NCBI GenBank assembly: GCA_964036275.1
Contig: OZ038437.1
Span: 17,697,859 to 17,761,858, forward strand
From: Litoditis marina
Lineage: Eukaryota; Nematoda; Chromadorea; Rhabditida; Rhabditidae
Length of the DNA: 64,000 nucleotides
Direction of reading: 5' to 3'
Shown here: piece by piece, positions 1 through 11,433 of the stretch
Numbering within the stretch: position 1 is the stretch's first letter
Layout: each line of letters begins with the position of its first letter
Made by a program: the position numbers and the translations under genes
The notes under the pieces: model-generated
The model's database searches: none
What the model was told of the DNA's origin: nothing
Seen by the model: only the letters and a program-made list of their open reading frames with translations

Positions 1-339
1 CGAATTATTTAACATTGTATTTCCGACCACTAGGGCTGTTCAAAAAAATTCAATTTATTCGATTTTTTATTGGGAAAAACCAAACTATTTGTACAATATA
101 TTTTCATTTAAAAGCTCGGAAATCAGTTACATCTAACATTTTCAACAGAAAACTGGATTGAAATAATTTTTTCAAAAAGTTATTCTTTCTAACGTAATTA
201 ACTAGTTTTCAATATTTTCACGACTTGTCGAGTAAATTATTTTTTAGATAATAAATGAGATAATAAAAAATGTAGATTGGTCTAAGTTGTCTAAAGTGGT
301 AGTAGTGAGCCATTATGACATAGAGCACATTTTCGATTA

Positions 340-640
340 CACGATTACGAGAGAGGGGAGGGTGCAGAGAAAGAGAGAAGGAGGGGAAGGGAATAGAGAG
401 ATAGGGGTAAGAAAGAGAAAAGGAAGAGAAAGGGAGAGAAAGGGAGGGAGGGGAGAGGGTGCAGAGAAAGAGAGAGTAAGAGAGAGGGATAGAAAGAGAT
501 AGAGAGAGCGAGGAGAGAGAGAAAGAGGAAAAGAGAGAGAAAGTAGAGCGAAAAGGTGTAGAGAAGGAAAGACGGAAGTGAAAAAAATGTGTTTGAGAGG
601 GACAGAGACAGGAAAGAGACTAAAATAGATAGAGAAAAGT
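340..640. repeat. Purine-rich (GA)n-like low-complexity tract
   Basis: About 300 bases are almost entirely A and G on the + strand, mixing GAGA, GGGA and AAAG units with a repeated GGGTGCAGAGAAAGAG phrase. Open frames here in both directions are artefacts of the composition. Confidence 0.85.
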
Positions 641-1629
641 TGATAAGAGAGTGAAGTGATTTTTAGTTTTCTCAAGGAGGTTTGCCAAAAGTCTGAGAGT
701 AACTCGATATGCATGACAAGAAAAAACAACAGAGTTACAATAAGTAAACGCGAACATCTGGGGGGGGGGTTAATCGTAGGTTATAAGAATAATAATAATT
801 GTAATAATTTTCATTGTATTGATAACATAAAAGTCTGAAAACTGTAAACCTCATTCCAAGCCTCGATAATCAATGTTGGATAATACTGAAATTGGAAATA
901 GTTCGAGAGTTGTTCTAATGGTAATTTTACTAAAGTTGACTTAAGACTTTATAACTACATTTGGAAGAGATCGGTTTTGTAGAGAAACGGACAATAAGTT
1001 TTCATGCTTTGTTAAATTTACATTAAAATAACACGAACTATAATAATACACCTAGCAATGGCTTTTTGATAGCATTACCACGGCATTTACAGCAGGTTCT
1101 ACAAGTATTATTACAGCTTTATCCGATTACTGGATCAAACAGATTACACATTGCAATGAACACAAATAATGACATTACAAATTAACAAAGTATTCTCTCT
1201 CTATGCTGCTACCTAATATCAATTGTAGTTTGATCATATACACAGCAGAATTCTCGGAATCAAGCTCATGAGCACGGGAATCAAACTATGATTAGAAAAA
1301 TGAGGTAAGTTCCGTGAAATACAAAGAAAAGTTCACGTAAAAGTCATTGAAGTCACGTAAAACTTGTTTTTCTGCCAAGTTTGTGTACAAGTGTAGGCGG
1401 ATTTGGGAAAGGGCCAATATTATTCGATAAGCTCCGCCCCTTTTTGGATAACTCAATTCGGCGCGTCAAATTATCATTCAAAGATGGCAACCGAAAGAAC
1501 AACTCTCGAAAATATGTAAATATGTCAACATTGTGACGTCGAGATAGAAATATCACAGTTTTGGGGCAAGTTTCGAAAAAAATCATGGTAATGTTCATTT
1601 TCCATAAAACATTGGGAAATTGAGTTTTA

Positions 1630-1745
1630 AAGAAGGACGATTATGTGGACCGAGGCCCACGCTTCAGTCCTTTAAACTGCAATAAATTGTCCAACCGCAG
1701 TTTAAAGGACCGTTGATACGGGATTGGTCCACATAGTCGTCCTGC
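1630..1745. mobile_element. Palindromic MITE, family A, copy 1
   Basis: A foldback of about 115 bp. One arm carries GGACGATTATGTGGACC and CAGTCCTTTAAACTGCAAT. The other carries their reverse complements, ending GGTCCACATAGTCGTCC. Two more copies occur at about 32375-32497 and 41160-41270, so this is a dispersed non-autonomous element and not a gene hairpin. No transposase is present. Confidence 0.75.
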
Positions 1746-3752
1746 TTTAAACGTAACCTAAACACATACTTTTGAATGAGGCTGAAAAGATTGAGAACTG
1801 TTTTTTTGTTTTCCAAGCAAGAAAACGCTATGATATTATAAGCTTTTGTTGAGTAGAAATACATGAAAACTAGTTTTGTTTTGGTGCTTTGCACCAAATT
1901 TGGTTTAGTCGAAGGAGAGAGGTTCTAATAGAATATTCAACACAAGATGTCTACTGCTTCAAAGAACTTTGCTGTTCGAAAAGAAACCAAAACTTTTGAA
2001 ACAGAGAGTTGTTCCAATTTCGGTTTTCGCCACAAGTCAAAAGACTGAGTTGGCAAATCAAAACATCTTTCTAGTTGATTTTCAAGCGTAAAAACACAGG
2101 TGAAATTCAGTTCAGTTCTGATGTTACTGAATATTGAGCTCATTTTGGTGAACTAGAACTTGAACTGCTGTGATATTCACAAAATACTGCCTTTCACATA
2201 TGTGTAACCCTTTACAGTCGAATAGTTCACATTTCGGTTTTTTAATGACCACATTGAAAAATTTGTCCAAGTTATAACTGAAAATGTGTCCAAGTTACAA
2301 CTTCTCTTTTAGAATACCGCAATGGAGTTCGAATTTGATTCTCTTTCATACAATAATTTGTCCAAGTTATAGGAGGAGACAATCAAATACCGATGTTGGA
2401 AAACTATCTGCTTTTATTAAGTTGCCTGGAAGTTTTTAATTAGTGCGGTGGAAGGTCACAAGTGTGAAAAAGATTCTAACAAGTAAACAAATAAACTAAA
2501 CACACAAATGTGGAATATTTTGAATGAAAGCTTGCAAATTGGTAGCAATCTTAAACTCTTCTATGTTGTCGTTCCATTTGTGCAACATGCTTGTATCGGT
2601 GAAATTGAATAGGTTTCGTACTAAAAGCGACGTCCGGTGGAAATTTGAGTAGATTCCTGAGAAAACCCAGAAAGTCTCAGAAAAGAGGTCACTGCAAAAT
2701 AGATTGAGAAATCAAACTCGACTCCACTAGTAATGAGAAAACAGCAATTTAGGTGTTTTTCTGAAACATTTTAAGTGAAATTTTGAACTGAGTTGAGAAC
2801 AGTAAGTTCTGAGTTGATATTGAAAATATGGTTTATTGTTAAATTGTCTGTAGATGATAACGTTATTACTGAAACATGTTTTAGAGATAAAATCATTGTG
2901 CAATGAAAAATAGGTCATTTGATTCGAGTTGTAAGGACCGGATGTTCAAATTATTCATACGCCAATGGGCTCGAAAGACAGGGAATGAACGACTACTAGT
3001 TGTAGGTTAATTGCGAACACAGCAGAAATTTATGGAGTTAACAAATATGCATTGTTGTTCGATCACGAAAACGCCGCTTAGTCACAAATTTCAACCAAAA
3101 GCAATGGAGTCAAACTTCAAACATTAGACCGAAATACGGTAATTAGGTCTGCGAGAGACGAGTGAACCCTATATAGAGAAAGACCGAATACTAGTTGTAG
3201 TTTTAATTGTGAACACAGCAGAAATAAAGACAATTATGTCAAAACCCACCGCGAACGATACAAAACGTGCGGTGAAAGAGAATTGTGTATGAAAAAGATT
3301 CTACAAATTTCGAGTTTTCCATGTTTCGCATCTACAAAATGTACCAGAGAGTTCTTAGAAAGAAGGGTTAAAACGGTGCACTCAATTCCATTCCATTGTT
3401 AATACATGTAGTTTGATCGCGCCGATTTCAATTCCTAAGCCATAGACTATTATTTTTGCTGTGTTCAAACTACAACTCTTTGTTTTACTGTTTTTACAGC
3501 AACTATATGTCGCAATACCAAGCCAATCAAACCTTCTAAAATTGATTTAATCCCAAAAACGCGGGGTTTTATCCCGCCCCCACTAGTACTGGTACTTACT
3601 TTTTCAGTATAGATCCTATATCGATTTTTTTTCCGTCGGGAGTATAATCATTTTAGTACTTGAACTATTCAGATGCACTTTGTTTTCTAGTTCTTCTCCA
3701 ATTTTCTCTTAAGAAGAGTTTTGGAGTTGAAAGAATGTAGTAATACTGTTAG

Positions 3753-3845
3753 TCAATTGCACAGAAGCGTTTAACATGTTCAACACAGCAGAACTGAGAA
3801 ACGTGCAATGACAAAGTGCACGAATGCCTCATTAGAATGCTGACC
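3753..3845 (+). repeat. CACAGCAGAA dispersed repeat, copy 1
   Basis: This roughly 100-bp repeat has the order GTCAATTGCACAG, AACACAGCAGAA, ACGTGCAATGACAAAGTGCA, then TTAGAATGCTAAC. Other copies lie at about 28110-28215 (-), 29490-29600 (+), 37505-37572 (-), 40732-40830 (+), 50797-50910 (+), 53585-53650 (-, partial) and 53915-54005 (+). Most copies begin with a TCACGTGA octamer. Confidence 0.7.
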
Positions 3846-4076
3846 TTACGGTGTGTTTCGCTCCATAGCGATGTGGTTTGATATATTACTTTTCTATTCC
3901 CCTAGCGGAAAACTTTTCAAATAGGAATGGTTTCATTATATTTTTAGAGGGCATTTCTACCCAATAATGTTATCGAAGTTAATGATTCTGTTTGGTTATT
4001 GTTTTTCAGATTCAAACATTGTGTGCCATTTTGTCATTTCTACCCAATAGTTTTGAGATTTTTTGTTACTTTTTTT

Positions 4077-4100
4077 CAGATCTTCGCACCCACACTACAA
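4077..4100 (+). promoter_or_regulatory. Probable trans-splice acceptor and 5' UTR of the sulfotransferase gene
   Basis: A strong TTTTTTTCAG acceptor ends at 4079, 21 bases before the chosen ATG at 4101, with no coding frame needed upstream. In Caenorhabditis this is the usual look of a spliced-leader addition site. It is also why the upstream in-frame methionine at 3999 was not used: it would put the acceptor inside coding sequence. Confidence 0.45.
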
Positions 4101-7100
4101 ATGTCTCTTTCGAAGATAGTCATATTAGCCCTGTTCTCGCTAGCTACAGTACTCTTCTTATTGGACACGAGGAGATATTTGATGGAAATGAGTTCAATGA
4201 AACAGTACAGTATCTGGAGTGATCAAATCGACGAACCGAAAAGATACGAAAAACTGAAAACAGAGAAATTTAGAGGAGATCAAAATCTACAACAAATGAG
4301 TTGGATTCGGAAACTGAATTCGGATGTGAGCAAATTTTCTTATGAAATTTCAGGTTATGTTTCTATTTAGGTATTATTTATTATACAGTTAACTGTCGAA
4401 GAAGGTTTAGAAATGTAAAACTTTCATAGAAAAAGTTCATTCATGAAATTTGATGTAGGAGTTTTTTATAAAAATTAAAGCATGTAGGTTGGCTACTGAA
4501 ACTAAGCTTGAATAGAAACTTGTTTCCAGTACCATTTTGAACATGGTTAAAGACACATTTAATAGAATTGGCTACTGTTTTCGTACACAGCATAATTTTA
4601 GTGGTACAGTACTCTCATCATCATTTGAGCAATGATAGAATTGAACGGGGCTTGTGTCCAATCCCCAGTGTTTGTAGTTTGGTTCATACGACATTCCGAG
4701 CTCATAGTGTGTCGGGCGAACAAACTACAACTTTGTCGATTCTTCATTTAGGATTGGCATCATTTTCATCGAAAGCAAGGCCAATAAGGTGTGCTGTGCA
4801 GTGTTTGTAGAATGAGCCCACAAAATTTCTATTCCAACTTCGCGAACCTTAGTTACCTTAGCAACCTTAGCGACCTTAGCATACCTTAGTTACCTTAGTA
4901 ACCTTAGCGTGTTTCGAGTTGAAGCCACAACTAAAAAACATTTCATTCCCTATATGTCTGATTCCAGCGTCTCCTGAATAGAGTTCTGTTCTTGATGAAT
5001 TCAATAGTGCCCTATAGTTTAATAGAGTTGATAAAGATCAAAGATCAAACTACAAATATCTGTCTGTTTCAGCGTCTCCCGAACAGAACAACCTTCCAAA
5101 CGGCGCGGGAAATGTGCGACGACGATTCGTCCCTATACTGTATGCCTCCGAAACTCGACTTTGAGGCAGAAATTAGGGTGAGTACAAAGCGTGTTCACTT
5201 ATTAACTTTAACTAAGATCCTTCACTAAGATCCTTACTTTAACTAAGATCCAAGCTCTTTTAACTAATATGTTATGCTGGCTGGGGTTACGGATGATTTG
5301 TGCACGCCGAATCAATTGTATAGTTCATTTCGTTTCACCGTCTACTGCTACACTATGCTGTAAGAGTTTGCGTTCGCTAAAGTAATATTTGTCATCGTTG
5401 AGAATTTGAGAAAAATTGATTAGAAATGTTTAATTTCGGACAAATTATAGTTTAAGAAATAACAATCGTTTTTTTAGATTATCACACCTGTTTTTCAGAT
5501 TGTTTCCAGATTGACATGACAAGTTTGACAAAAAAATTGTCAAACTTTTTTTTTTGCGTTTTTCTAAGGCTACTGTATAAAAACACCATAAGGATGAGTT
5601 AATTGATTTCAGGCGGCACCAAAGTACAAGATCTCGACGTGTGTCACACAGAAGAGTATGTCTACCGTAATGACTGCCATCTTCTGTTTTCTCTTCAAAG
5701 AAAGGGAATTCGTGGCGGGAAAAAGAAACATTCTGAAGGAATGGAAACAGTTACGGTGGGTAGATCAAACTGTTCCGATAACTACCCCTCTTTTCTTCTC
5801 GAACAAGGTTTGTGGTGTGAATGGTGAAATTTTCTTTCGCTGTGTGCAACTGAGTAACGAAAAATGTCAGTTTCTGCGTGCGTAAGTTGCTTTTCTGTGT
5901 TGTTGCTGCGGATCAGTTTCAGTTTTTCTCAACAGAACCACGAAAATGTCTTCAACGTTCACTGTTTTTCGAGGTTTTTGTAAAAAAGCAAAATATAAAA
6001 TAGCAAAATTTCCACTATGTTCGTCAAAACCCTTGATGTTTTTTCCAGAAAAAAAAACAAGGATATTGCGTAACAGAAAACCGTGAACTGCGTAAATTTC
6101 CTTTTTCCAGTTTCCGTGCGAACGAGAACGAGTTCTGAGTACGTATGCTAGATGATCCGGGCCCCTTCATCCCATCCTGCGTCTCCTCAAACATACGCTA
6201 TTTCTCTGCTCTTACATCCGGCCGGGGTGAAAGAGACGAGAAATAGTGAGGCAGAGCGAGAGACGCAGAATGGGATGAAGGGGCCGGGATCTTCTAGCAC
6301 ACGTACTCAGATTGCCAAATATAGCAAAATATCTGATAACCGTTTTGGCGAACATTCAATAGTTCTGCTGTGTATCAGATAAAACTACAACTAATACTGC
6401 ATCAAACCACGCCTTTCTCGAAAAGCAGGATTTTCTTCAATTTCTGCGCGAATGAAAACTAGTTTTCGTTTTGCAAAATCTCACACAAATCTTAGTTTAT
6501 TGATCGAGGTTCCAAATTTCAACCGTTTCCTCTTCCAAGAGAACCGAGAAATTTTCTTTTCAGTTTCATTGCGCGCGAGAACGAGTTCTGCGTCTCAAAC
6601 ATTGCAAAATCTTATGCAAAGCTCGTATTGTTGGTGAAAATTTAACATTTCTGCTGTGTAAAACGAAAATTTTTCCACTTTTTGCGCCAACGAGAACGAG
6701 TTTTGGTGCCAAACACGGCTTCCAAAAGACCCAATAAAAAGTTCAGAGAGCTATCGAAAAATGTTCTGGTCATACAAACATTCCGGAAAAAACGTTAAAA
6801 TTTTCCAGTTTTTGCGCCAACGAGAACGAGTTTTGGTCGATCGCCAAAATGCGTCGTCGCCTGCGAGTTCGCTCGGACTGGAAGTACACAATGGTCACAC
6901 GGGATCCGGTGGACAGATTCCTGTCCGGATTTGTCGACAAATGCATACGGTAACCGGGAATTGCGCTGTGTCGGTTTGGTTAAAAAGGCTGGGGCTATCA
7001 AGAGAAGTGGAAGTTTTTTGTTACCTCATTTTATGGGAGTTTATGCGATTACAATAAATTAGTGTTGTATAATTGAAACCTAGTGCCAAAGTTTTGCTGT

Positions 7101-9154
7101 GTACTCAAATGAAACCAATGTAATTTTGAGTTATTGACTTTCCAGAAAACCTCTGGATGGTCAGTATTGTAATGGTTGTCTGAGTAATATGACCTGCTTC
7201 ATTTTGACGGAATACGAAAGAATGAGAGGACAGGTATAGTCAATATCAATCGCACGTGCACACTTACAGTATGAAATATAAACTTCCTAGTAGTTTTAGA
7301 TGTGTCATAGTTTTCGAGAGCACATTGTAGATGAAAAGTTTTCTGTGTATTCGTGAAAGGGGGGTGCTAAACGTTAAAAAATCACCCAATTTCGCTCAAA
7401 ATATAGAAATGTCAATCAAACTGGAAAAATAGCGACTTTATTTCCAGTAATGATAATCTTATTCAACTAGTTCAAAGTGTTTGATGGGTAGACTGAGGTT
7501 ACATACAGAATTTGTATTACAGTAATCTTGTTCAGGTTCAAAACGGAAAGTTTTGGAGAAGTTTCGAGGACCGCCACTTTTTCCCACAAAACTGGTAAGA
7601 TTACAGGTGTACATTTCCGACTTCCTCATAGCGTCAGTACACTTTTCCCTCTCTATTTTCCAAATATGTCGGAGGATCGTACGTAGCCACCGTATTAGAA
7701 ATCTCAGCATACTGTGTAACCTGAGGTGTTATGTGTGTAACAACACATTTACATTCCCCAATGTATTGCTATGTTGCTAAATACACAATTTTGCTGCAAT
7801 TTGTTGGTGTTTGCCCATAACCAAATAGCCATGTATAACATGAAGAAGCCGTTACTCTGGGCATGTCTTTAAATTCTGCTGTGTCTCTCCACCTGACAAT
7901 GTAGTTGACTAGCTTTGTATGCAGCGTTGTGTGTTCGGCTAAGTTGTTTTTTTATATTGAATTTACTGAGTATCGGTTCCAGGAGATGCAACTTAAAGGA
8001 CTACTACGACGACTACAGTTTCATCCGGTACTCTTCCGATCCGACCGAGACACTAATGACTGATTTATTCGCCATTCTAAGGAAACAGAAGGTTGCTCTT
8101 TCCGGTTGAAACATTTTGAGAAACTCTCATTGAACATACCCAAACGTAGGCTAATTGTTGAAAACAACAAGTTCAATGTGTGAAAACTAGAGTGGTTAAC
8201 CGATTCCAAGAATCAATTCAATTCCAATTCCAATTCCAACCAATTCTCGAAAAATTCCAAAATTTCAATTCCAATTCTTTCAATGTTTTCAAAAACCAAT
8301 TCAATTCAATTCCAATTCCGACCAATTCCGACCAATTCTTGAAAAATCAATTCCAATTTCAATTCTTAAGGCATTTTTTCTGCAAAAAAGTTCGTAAAAC
8401 AGTTTTTCTGTTGCTTTTTAATAGAACAAAACAAGTAACTGTCTTTTTCAACACGTTTAATGTTTCAATTCTGAAACAATTCCGGAACAATTCCAATTCT
8501 TTTTGCCAATTCTCAAGAAAAACCAATTCAATTCCATTTTTTTCTGGCTGTCAAAAACCGACTCAATTCAATTCCGATTTTCTCTTAACAAAACCAATTC
8601 AATTCAATTCATAGGAACTGGTTTCACTCGAAAACCAATTCAATTCAATTCTTTGGAATTGGTTTTCAATTCCCATTCCAATTCAATTCCTTAACCACCC
8701 TAGTGAAAACCCATGCGTTCACCGTATGAAAAGCTCTCATGCCAATTCCCCTCAACAGCATTAATTCCCTCCAGGTACCACGTTTATCATTACGTTTCCT
8801 CGAGAAGCAACTGACTGCAGGGAGGACAGCTCACAGCACAATTCATTCGGAAGCCAGACTCTTTCTTGAGAAAAGGTAATTTGGTCCGTTCACATATCAC
8901 ACAGAGCTGATAGCCAAAGAAAGTAGACGAGGAATAACAATTGTGGCTTTAGCTCAGAAAAAGCCTCATTAACTTGTAGTTATAGGTTGCACTGTCAAAT
9001 CTTTTCAAGCACGGCACTTAAAATGCTCTTTTGTAATTAAAGATACCGAAACAATTACAGACTCCGGGAAAGTCCATTCTTGATGGAGTACATCGTCCGG
9101 ATGTTTTACCATGACTTTAAAATGTTCAAATACTCTCTACCAGACGGATTTTGA
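4101..9154 (+). CDS. Nematode carbohydrate sulfotransferase (Sulfotransfer_2 type), 9 exons
   Basis: Predicted to move sulfate from PAPS to a glycan in the Golgi lumen. Exons: 4101-4325, 5073-5177, 5613-5755, 6809-6949, 7146-7233, 7536-7594, 7983-8091, 8775-8875 and 9061-9154. All phases agree and give 354 residues, about the usual family length. A type II membrane anchor spans residues 6-21, followed by R24-R25. K114-Y115 and K124-SMST form the 5'-phosphosulfate-binding region. R189-DPVDRFLSG is the classic 3'-phosphate-binding motif. C213-NG-C216 and the region from H248 to C256 (HFFPQNWRC) are conserved in the worm family, as is the C-terminal MEYIVRMFYHDF. Exon 7 was ended at 8091, not at the later GT, because only that choice joins in frame to GRTAHST in exon 8. 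Intron 3 contains duplicated copies of the exon 4 edge and a MITE. The gene is convergent with rps-19. Which of the many worm paralogs it matches is unknown. Confidence 0.88.
4831..4906 (+). repeat. ACCTTAG short tandem repeat in sulfotransferase intron 1
   Basis: About eight imperfect units of the ACCTTAGY type run in tandem, with one interruption (GCATACCTTAG). The array lies wholly inside intron 1. A smaller AACTAAGATCC-type array follows exon 2 at about 5208-5250. Confidence 0.75.
6128..6312. mobile_element. Foldback MITE, family B, copy 1
   Basis: About 180 bp with long imperfect inverted arms. CCCTTCATCCCATCCTGCGT on the left pairs with ACGCAGAATGGGATGAAGGG on the right, and the outer ends carry GAGTACGTATGCTAG and CTAGCACACGTACTC. 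A second copy, in the opposite internal orientation, is at about 50150-50330. A truncated copy lies near 53770-53850. It sits in intron 3 of the sulfotransferase gene. Confidence 0.8.
8205..8700 (+). repeat. Degenerate CAATTC/CCAATTC repeat
   Basis: Nearly 500 bp in sulfotransferase intron 7 are built from CCAATTC, CAATTCAATTC and TTCCAATTCC phrases with drifting spacers. The open frames across it are Q/N/S/F-rich artefacts. The array separates exon 7 (ending 8091) from exon 8 (starting 8775). Confidence 0.9.
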
Positions 9155-9287
9155 TGCATCAACACTGTTGTTCTTCTTAGAAAGATATTTTAATGATTAC
9201 TGTGTTATCGTTTCACACATGAAAATTTCATTGCCTGTTTTTAAGAAGAAAATATAAATTAGTAAACATCAACAAAACTTCATTAAC

Positions 9288-9293
9288 AATAAA
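9288..9293 (+). terminator. AATAAA signal for the sulfotransferase transcript
   Basis: This is the only canonical AATAAA on the + strand soon after the stop codon at 9154. It lies 13 bases before the rps-19 stop codon on the opposite strand. If used, the two mRNAs would overlap tail to tail. Confidence 0.5.
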
Positions 9294-9305
9294 TGAGGAG
9301 CGAAC

Positions 9306-11424
9306 TTAGAGCTGCTCGACGGGGGCATGCTGGCGAAGGTCGGTTGCGATACGGTCCAAATCCTTGCGACCCTGCAAGAAGAACCATAACAATTTATAGA
9401 CAACCGGTTCATTCCACCCCTTACTAAAGCTCGAAGAGAAGTATTGGACTTGACAAATAATGTGATTACACAACTGATGTAAACATGTAAATCACAAATG
9501 AAAGTCGAGCCCAAGCATTAATAAAAGACTGTTAAAAAATACTTCCTTTGAGAATCAAAAACTATCTCTAGAACAACCACTATCCAAGCACTAAAAAAAG
9601 AAGGGAAACCAAACTAAGCTTCCAAAAACATTACACTATGTGGACTCGATTCTCAGTACAATGCACAAGAAAATCGGGTTCAAACTACAGAGAAACCACT
9701 TAGTTGGCCGAGAAAGCTTCCTTATAAGGACGTAGGCGTGAACTACAAACATGCAATGTTTTTATGAGCTCAAACCGGGGTATGTCATTTGAGCAAAAAC
9801 CCCATAACGAAGCTTTAATTGAGAGCACGATGCTTTCATTAATTTGTATTCTAACTACACGCAGGTTTGCCAGTTTTACACAAAGGCGAACCAATCGTCG
9901 AATAAGTGACTAAGATATGGGAGAACCCTTATAGAAGTCTCGAGCTCACAAAACGCAACCACTGGTCATTAGGAAAAAATTGTAAAAGCGCATTCTACTA
10001 GTTTTCGAACGAAGAGTAAACCTGACACTACGAAAAGACATTTCTAGAAAATTCACTTCGCCTTGAGACAAAAAGAATATTAGTTCAATTTAAATAAATT
10101 GGAACAAAATAGTTACCTGCTTGGAGAGAATACGTCCCTTTCCGTCAGAGTGCTTCTCAACCCACTTCAAGGCTTCCAGGGTCTGGAGGGCCTTGCGGAT
10201 GACTGATCCGGATCCCTTTCCGAAGTGGTTGGGGGCGGATCCACGGCCCTTCTGGCCACCGTAAACGGTGCGGAGAGCTCCGACTCCTATAGGAAGTTAA
10301 CATCAAAAGACCAGTGGCCGTATTCACCAAGATCCCGGGAAGGTAAAAAAGCTTCCCGCGCCTCTGGACCCTCCTCACCAGCACACTATTTTCGTGCTCT
10401 ACCTTCCCGCGGGAAGGTATTTTAGCTTCCCGAGGATTGGTGAATACGGCCACAGAGACAAAAATTCAAGCGATCAGCAATCCACTACACTTTTACGGAT
10501 ACAATAGTTATATCTAATGACCAGGTTTTAATTGAAACAATCCTTCTCGCTTGAACAATGATTACCAAAACTCTGCAGAACTTGGATAGTAGACACACAT
10601 CAATAGTGTCTTACTTTAATAATACTGCATGCATAAATATTATATGACGAACTGGGTCAATTAGTCAGTTTCATTAGAAAGTAACTAATTTGTTGATGCG
10701 TATAACAGCGATACACCCAATTAAGTTGGCAAAAAAAGTTAAATTGAACGCTATATATTTTTATTACTTCGATAATCTAGTTTTAGAATTTCGAAAAAAG
10801 CTGTGATCAATGTTGTAATTGTATGAATAAATTAACACACGGCTGGAAAGTTGCCGTAAAAGATTATTATTATTAGTGGTATCTTAGGAAAACAAGACGG
10901 AAAAGGAAACTTGATAGGTCCACTCGTATTGTAAAATCTTGGGTTGACAATCCCAGCTAAAGTTCGTTAAAGAACAATGAGAACCTCTTGAGCCTCTAAA
11001 TTGGAGAATCAGCTCTACACGGATGAAAATAAAAGTTCAGCGGTGTAGAACTGATCCTATAATTCAGAGGCTCGAGAGCACCACGCCTCTTAACCAACTT
11101 TACAAGATTGGTGTCCAAAACCGGCTGGGCAACATGAAAACCAATTGAACTCAAAACTTTTGAAATTCATGAACAACGGGCAATAAGAACGAAGAAATTA
11201 TATGACTTACCGACGGGAGAGCGGATGTAGAGACGACGGGCAATGCTGGCGGTACGGACGAAATACCAGTCAGGGTCGATGGGGGCAAGCTGGCGGGTAA
11301 CTCCGAGCTTGACGAGGTCAGCCCACTCGGGAACCTTGACCTTTCCACTCTTCTTGAGGAACTGAGCGATGTGCTTCACAACTTCGTGCTGGTCAACATC
11401 CTTCACACTGGTGGCCTTAACCAT
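9306..11424 (-). CDS. rps-19: 40S ribosomal protein S19 (eS19), 3 exons
   Basis: A component of the small ribosomal subunit head, needed for late 18S rRNA processing. On the minus strand the exons are 11424-11211, 10286-10117 and 9371-9306, with matching phases and 149 residues (animal eS19 is about 145). The start [11 protein letters not shown] and the blocks [47 protein letters not shown] and [10 protein letters not shown] are plain eS19 hallmarks. The last exon encodes GRKDLDRIA and ends in a short VEQL tail. Codon use is strongly biased, as expected for a highly expressed gene. The start sits just inside a trans-splice-like acceptor. Intron 1 holds a GC-rich foldback MITE. It is divergent from hsr-9 and convergent with the sulfotransferase. 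The family identity is not in doubt. Confidence 0.97.
10305..10457. mobile_element. GC-rich foldback MITE, family C, in rps-19 intron 1
   Basis: About 150 bp with terminal inverted arms: GTGGCCGTATTCACCAAGAT on the left and TTGGTGAATACGGCCAC on the right. Internal paired GGGAAGGTA/AAGCTTCCCG blocks surround an off-centre loop. A diverged relative (GGTCGTATTCAGCAA..., then TCTACCTTTCTGCGGG) lies at about 18970-19085 in an hsr-9 intron. Confidence 0.85.
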
Positions 11425-11433
11425 TTTACCTGG
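11425..11433 (-). promoter_or_regulatory. Probable SL1 trans-splice acceptor of rps-19
   Basis: Read on the minus strand, a TTTTTTCCAG acceptor is followed by GTAAA and then the ATG at 11424. A five-base leader next to a perfect acceptor is typical of trans-spliced ribosomal protein mRNAs in Caenorhabditis. Confidence 0.6.

Larger units (their letters stand above)
1..4079. other. Gene-free left flank
   Basis: No open frame here has supporting splice sites, family motifs or believable composition. It holds a purine-rich GA tract (about 340-640), a run of ten G (about 762-771), a palindromic MITE (about 1630-1745) and one copy of a roughly 100-bp dispersed repeat (about 3753-3845). Two further places (about 3010-3040 and 3190-3220) share an ACTAGTTGTAG...AACACAGCAGAA pattern. 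The rest is AT-rich DNA in which I see nothing specific. Confidence 0.6.

Noticed and set aside
287..838. Open frames of 60-130 codons on both strands.
   Set aside because: They read through a purine-rich simple repeat and have R/E/K- or S/L/F-only composition.
5063..5072. CTGTTTCA, the Caenorhabditis piRNA upstream motif.
   Set aside because: Here it is the splice acceptor of sulfotransferase exon 2. Another (about 33018) is isolated, so there is no cluster suggesting a piRNA locus.
8180..8694. A 144-codon Q/N/F-rich frame.
   Set aside because: It is the translation of a CAATTC repeat inside a sulfotransferase intron.
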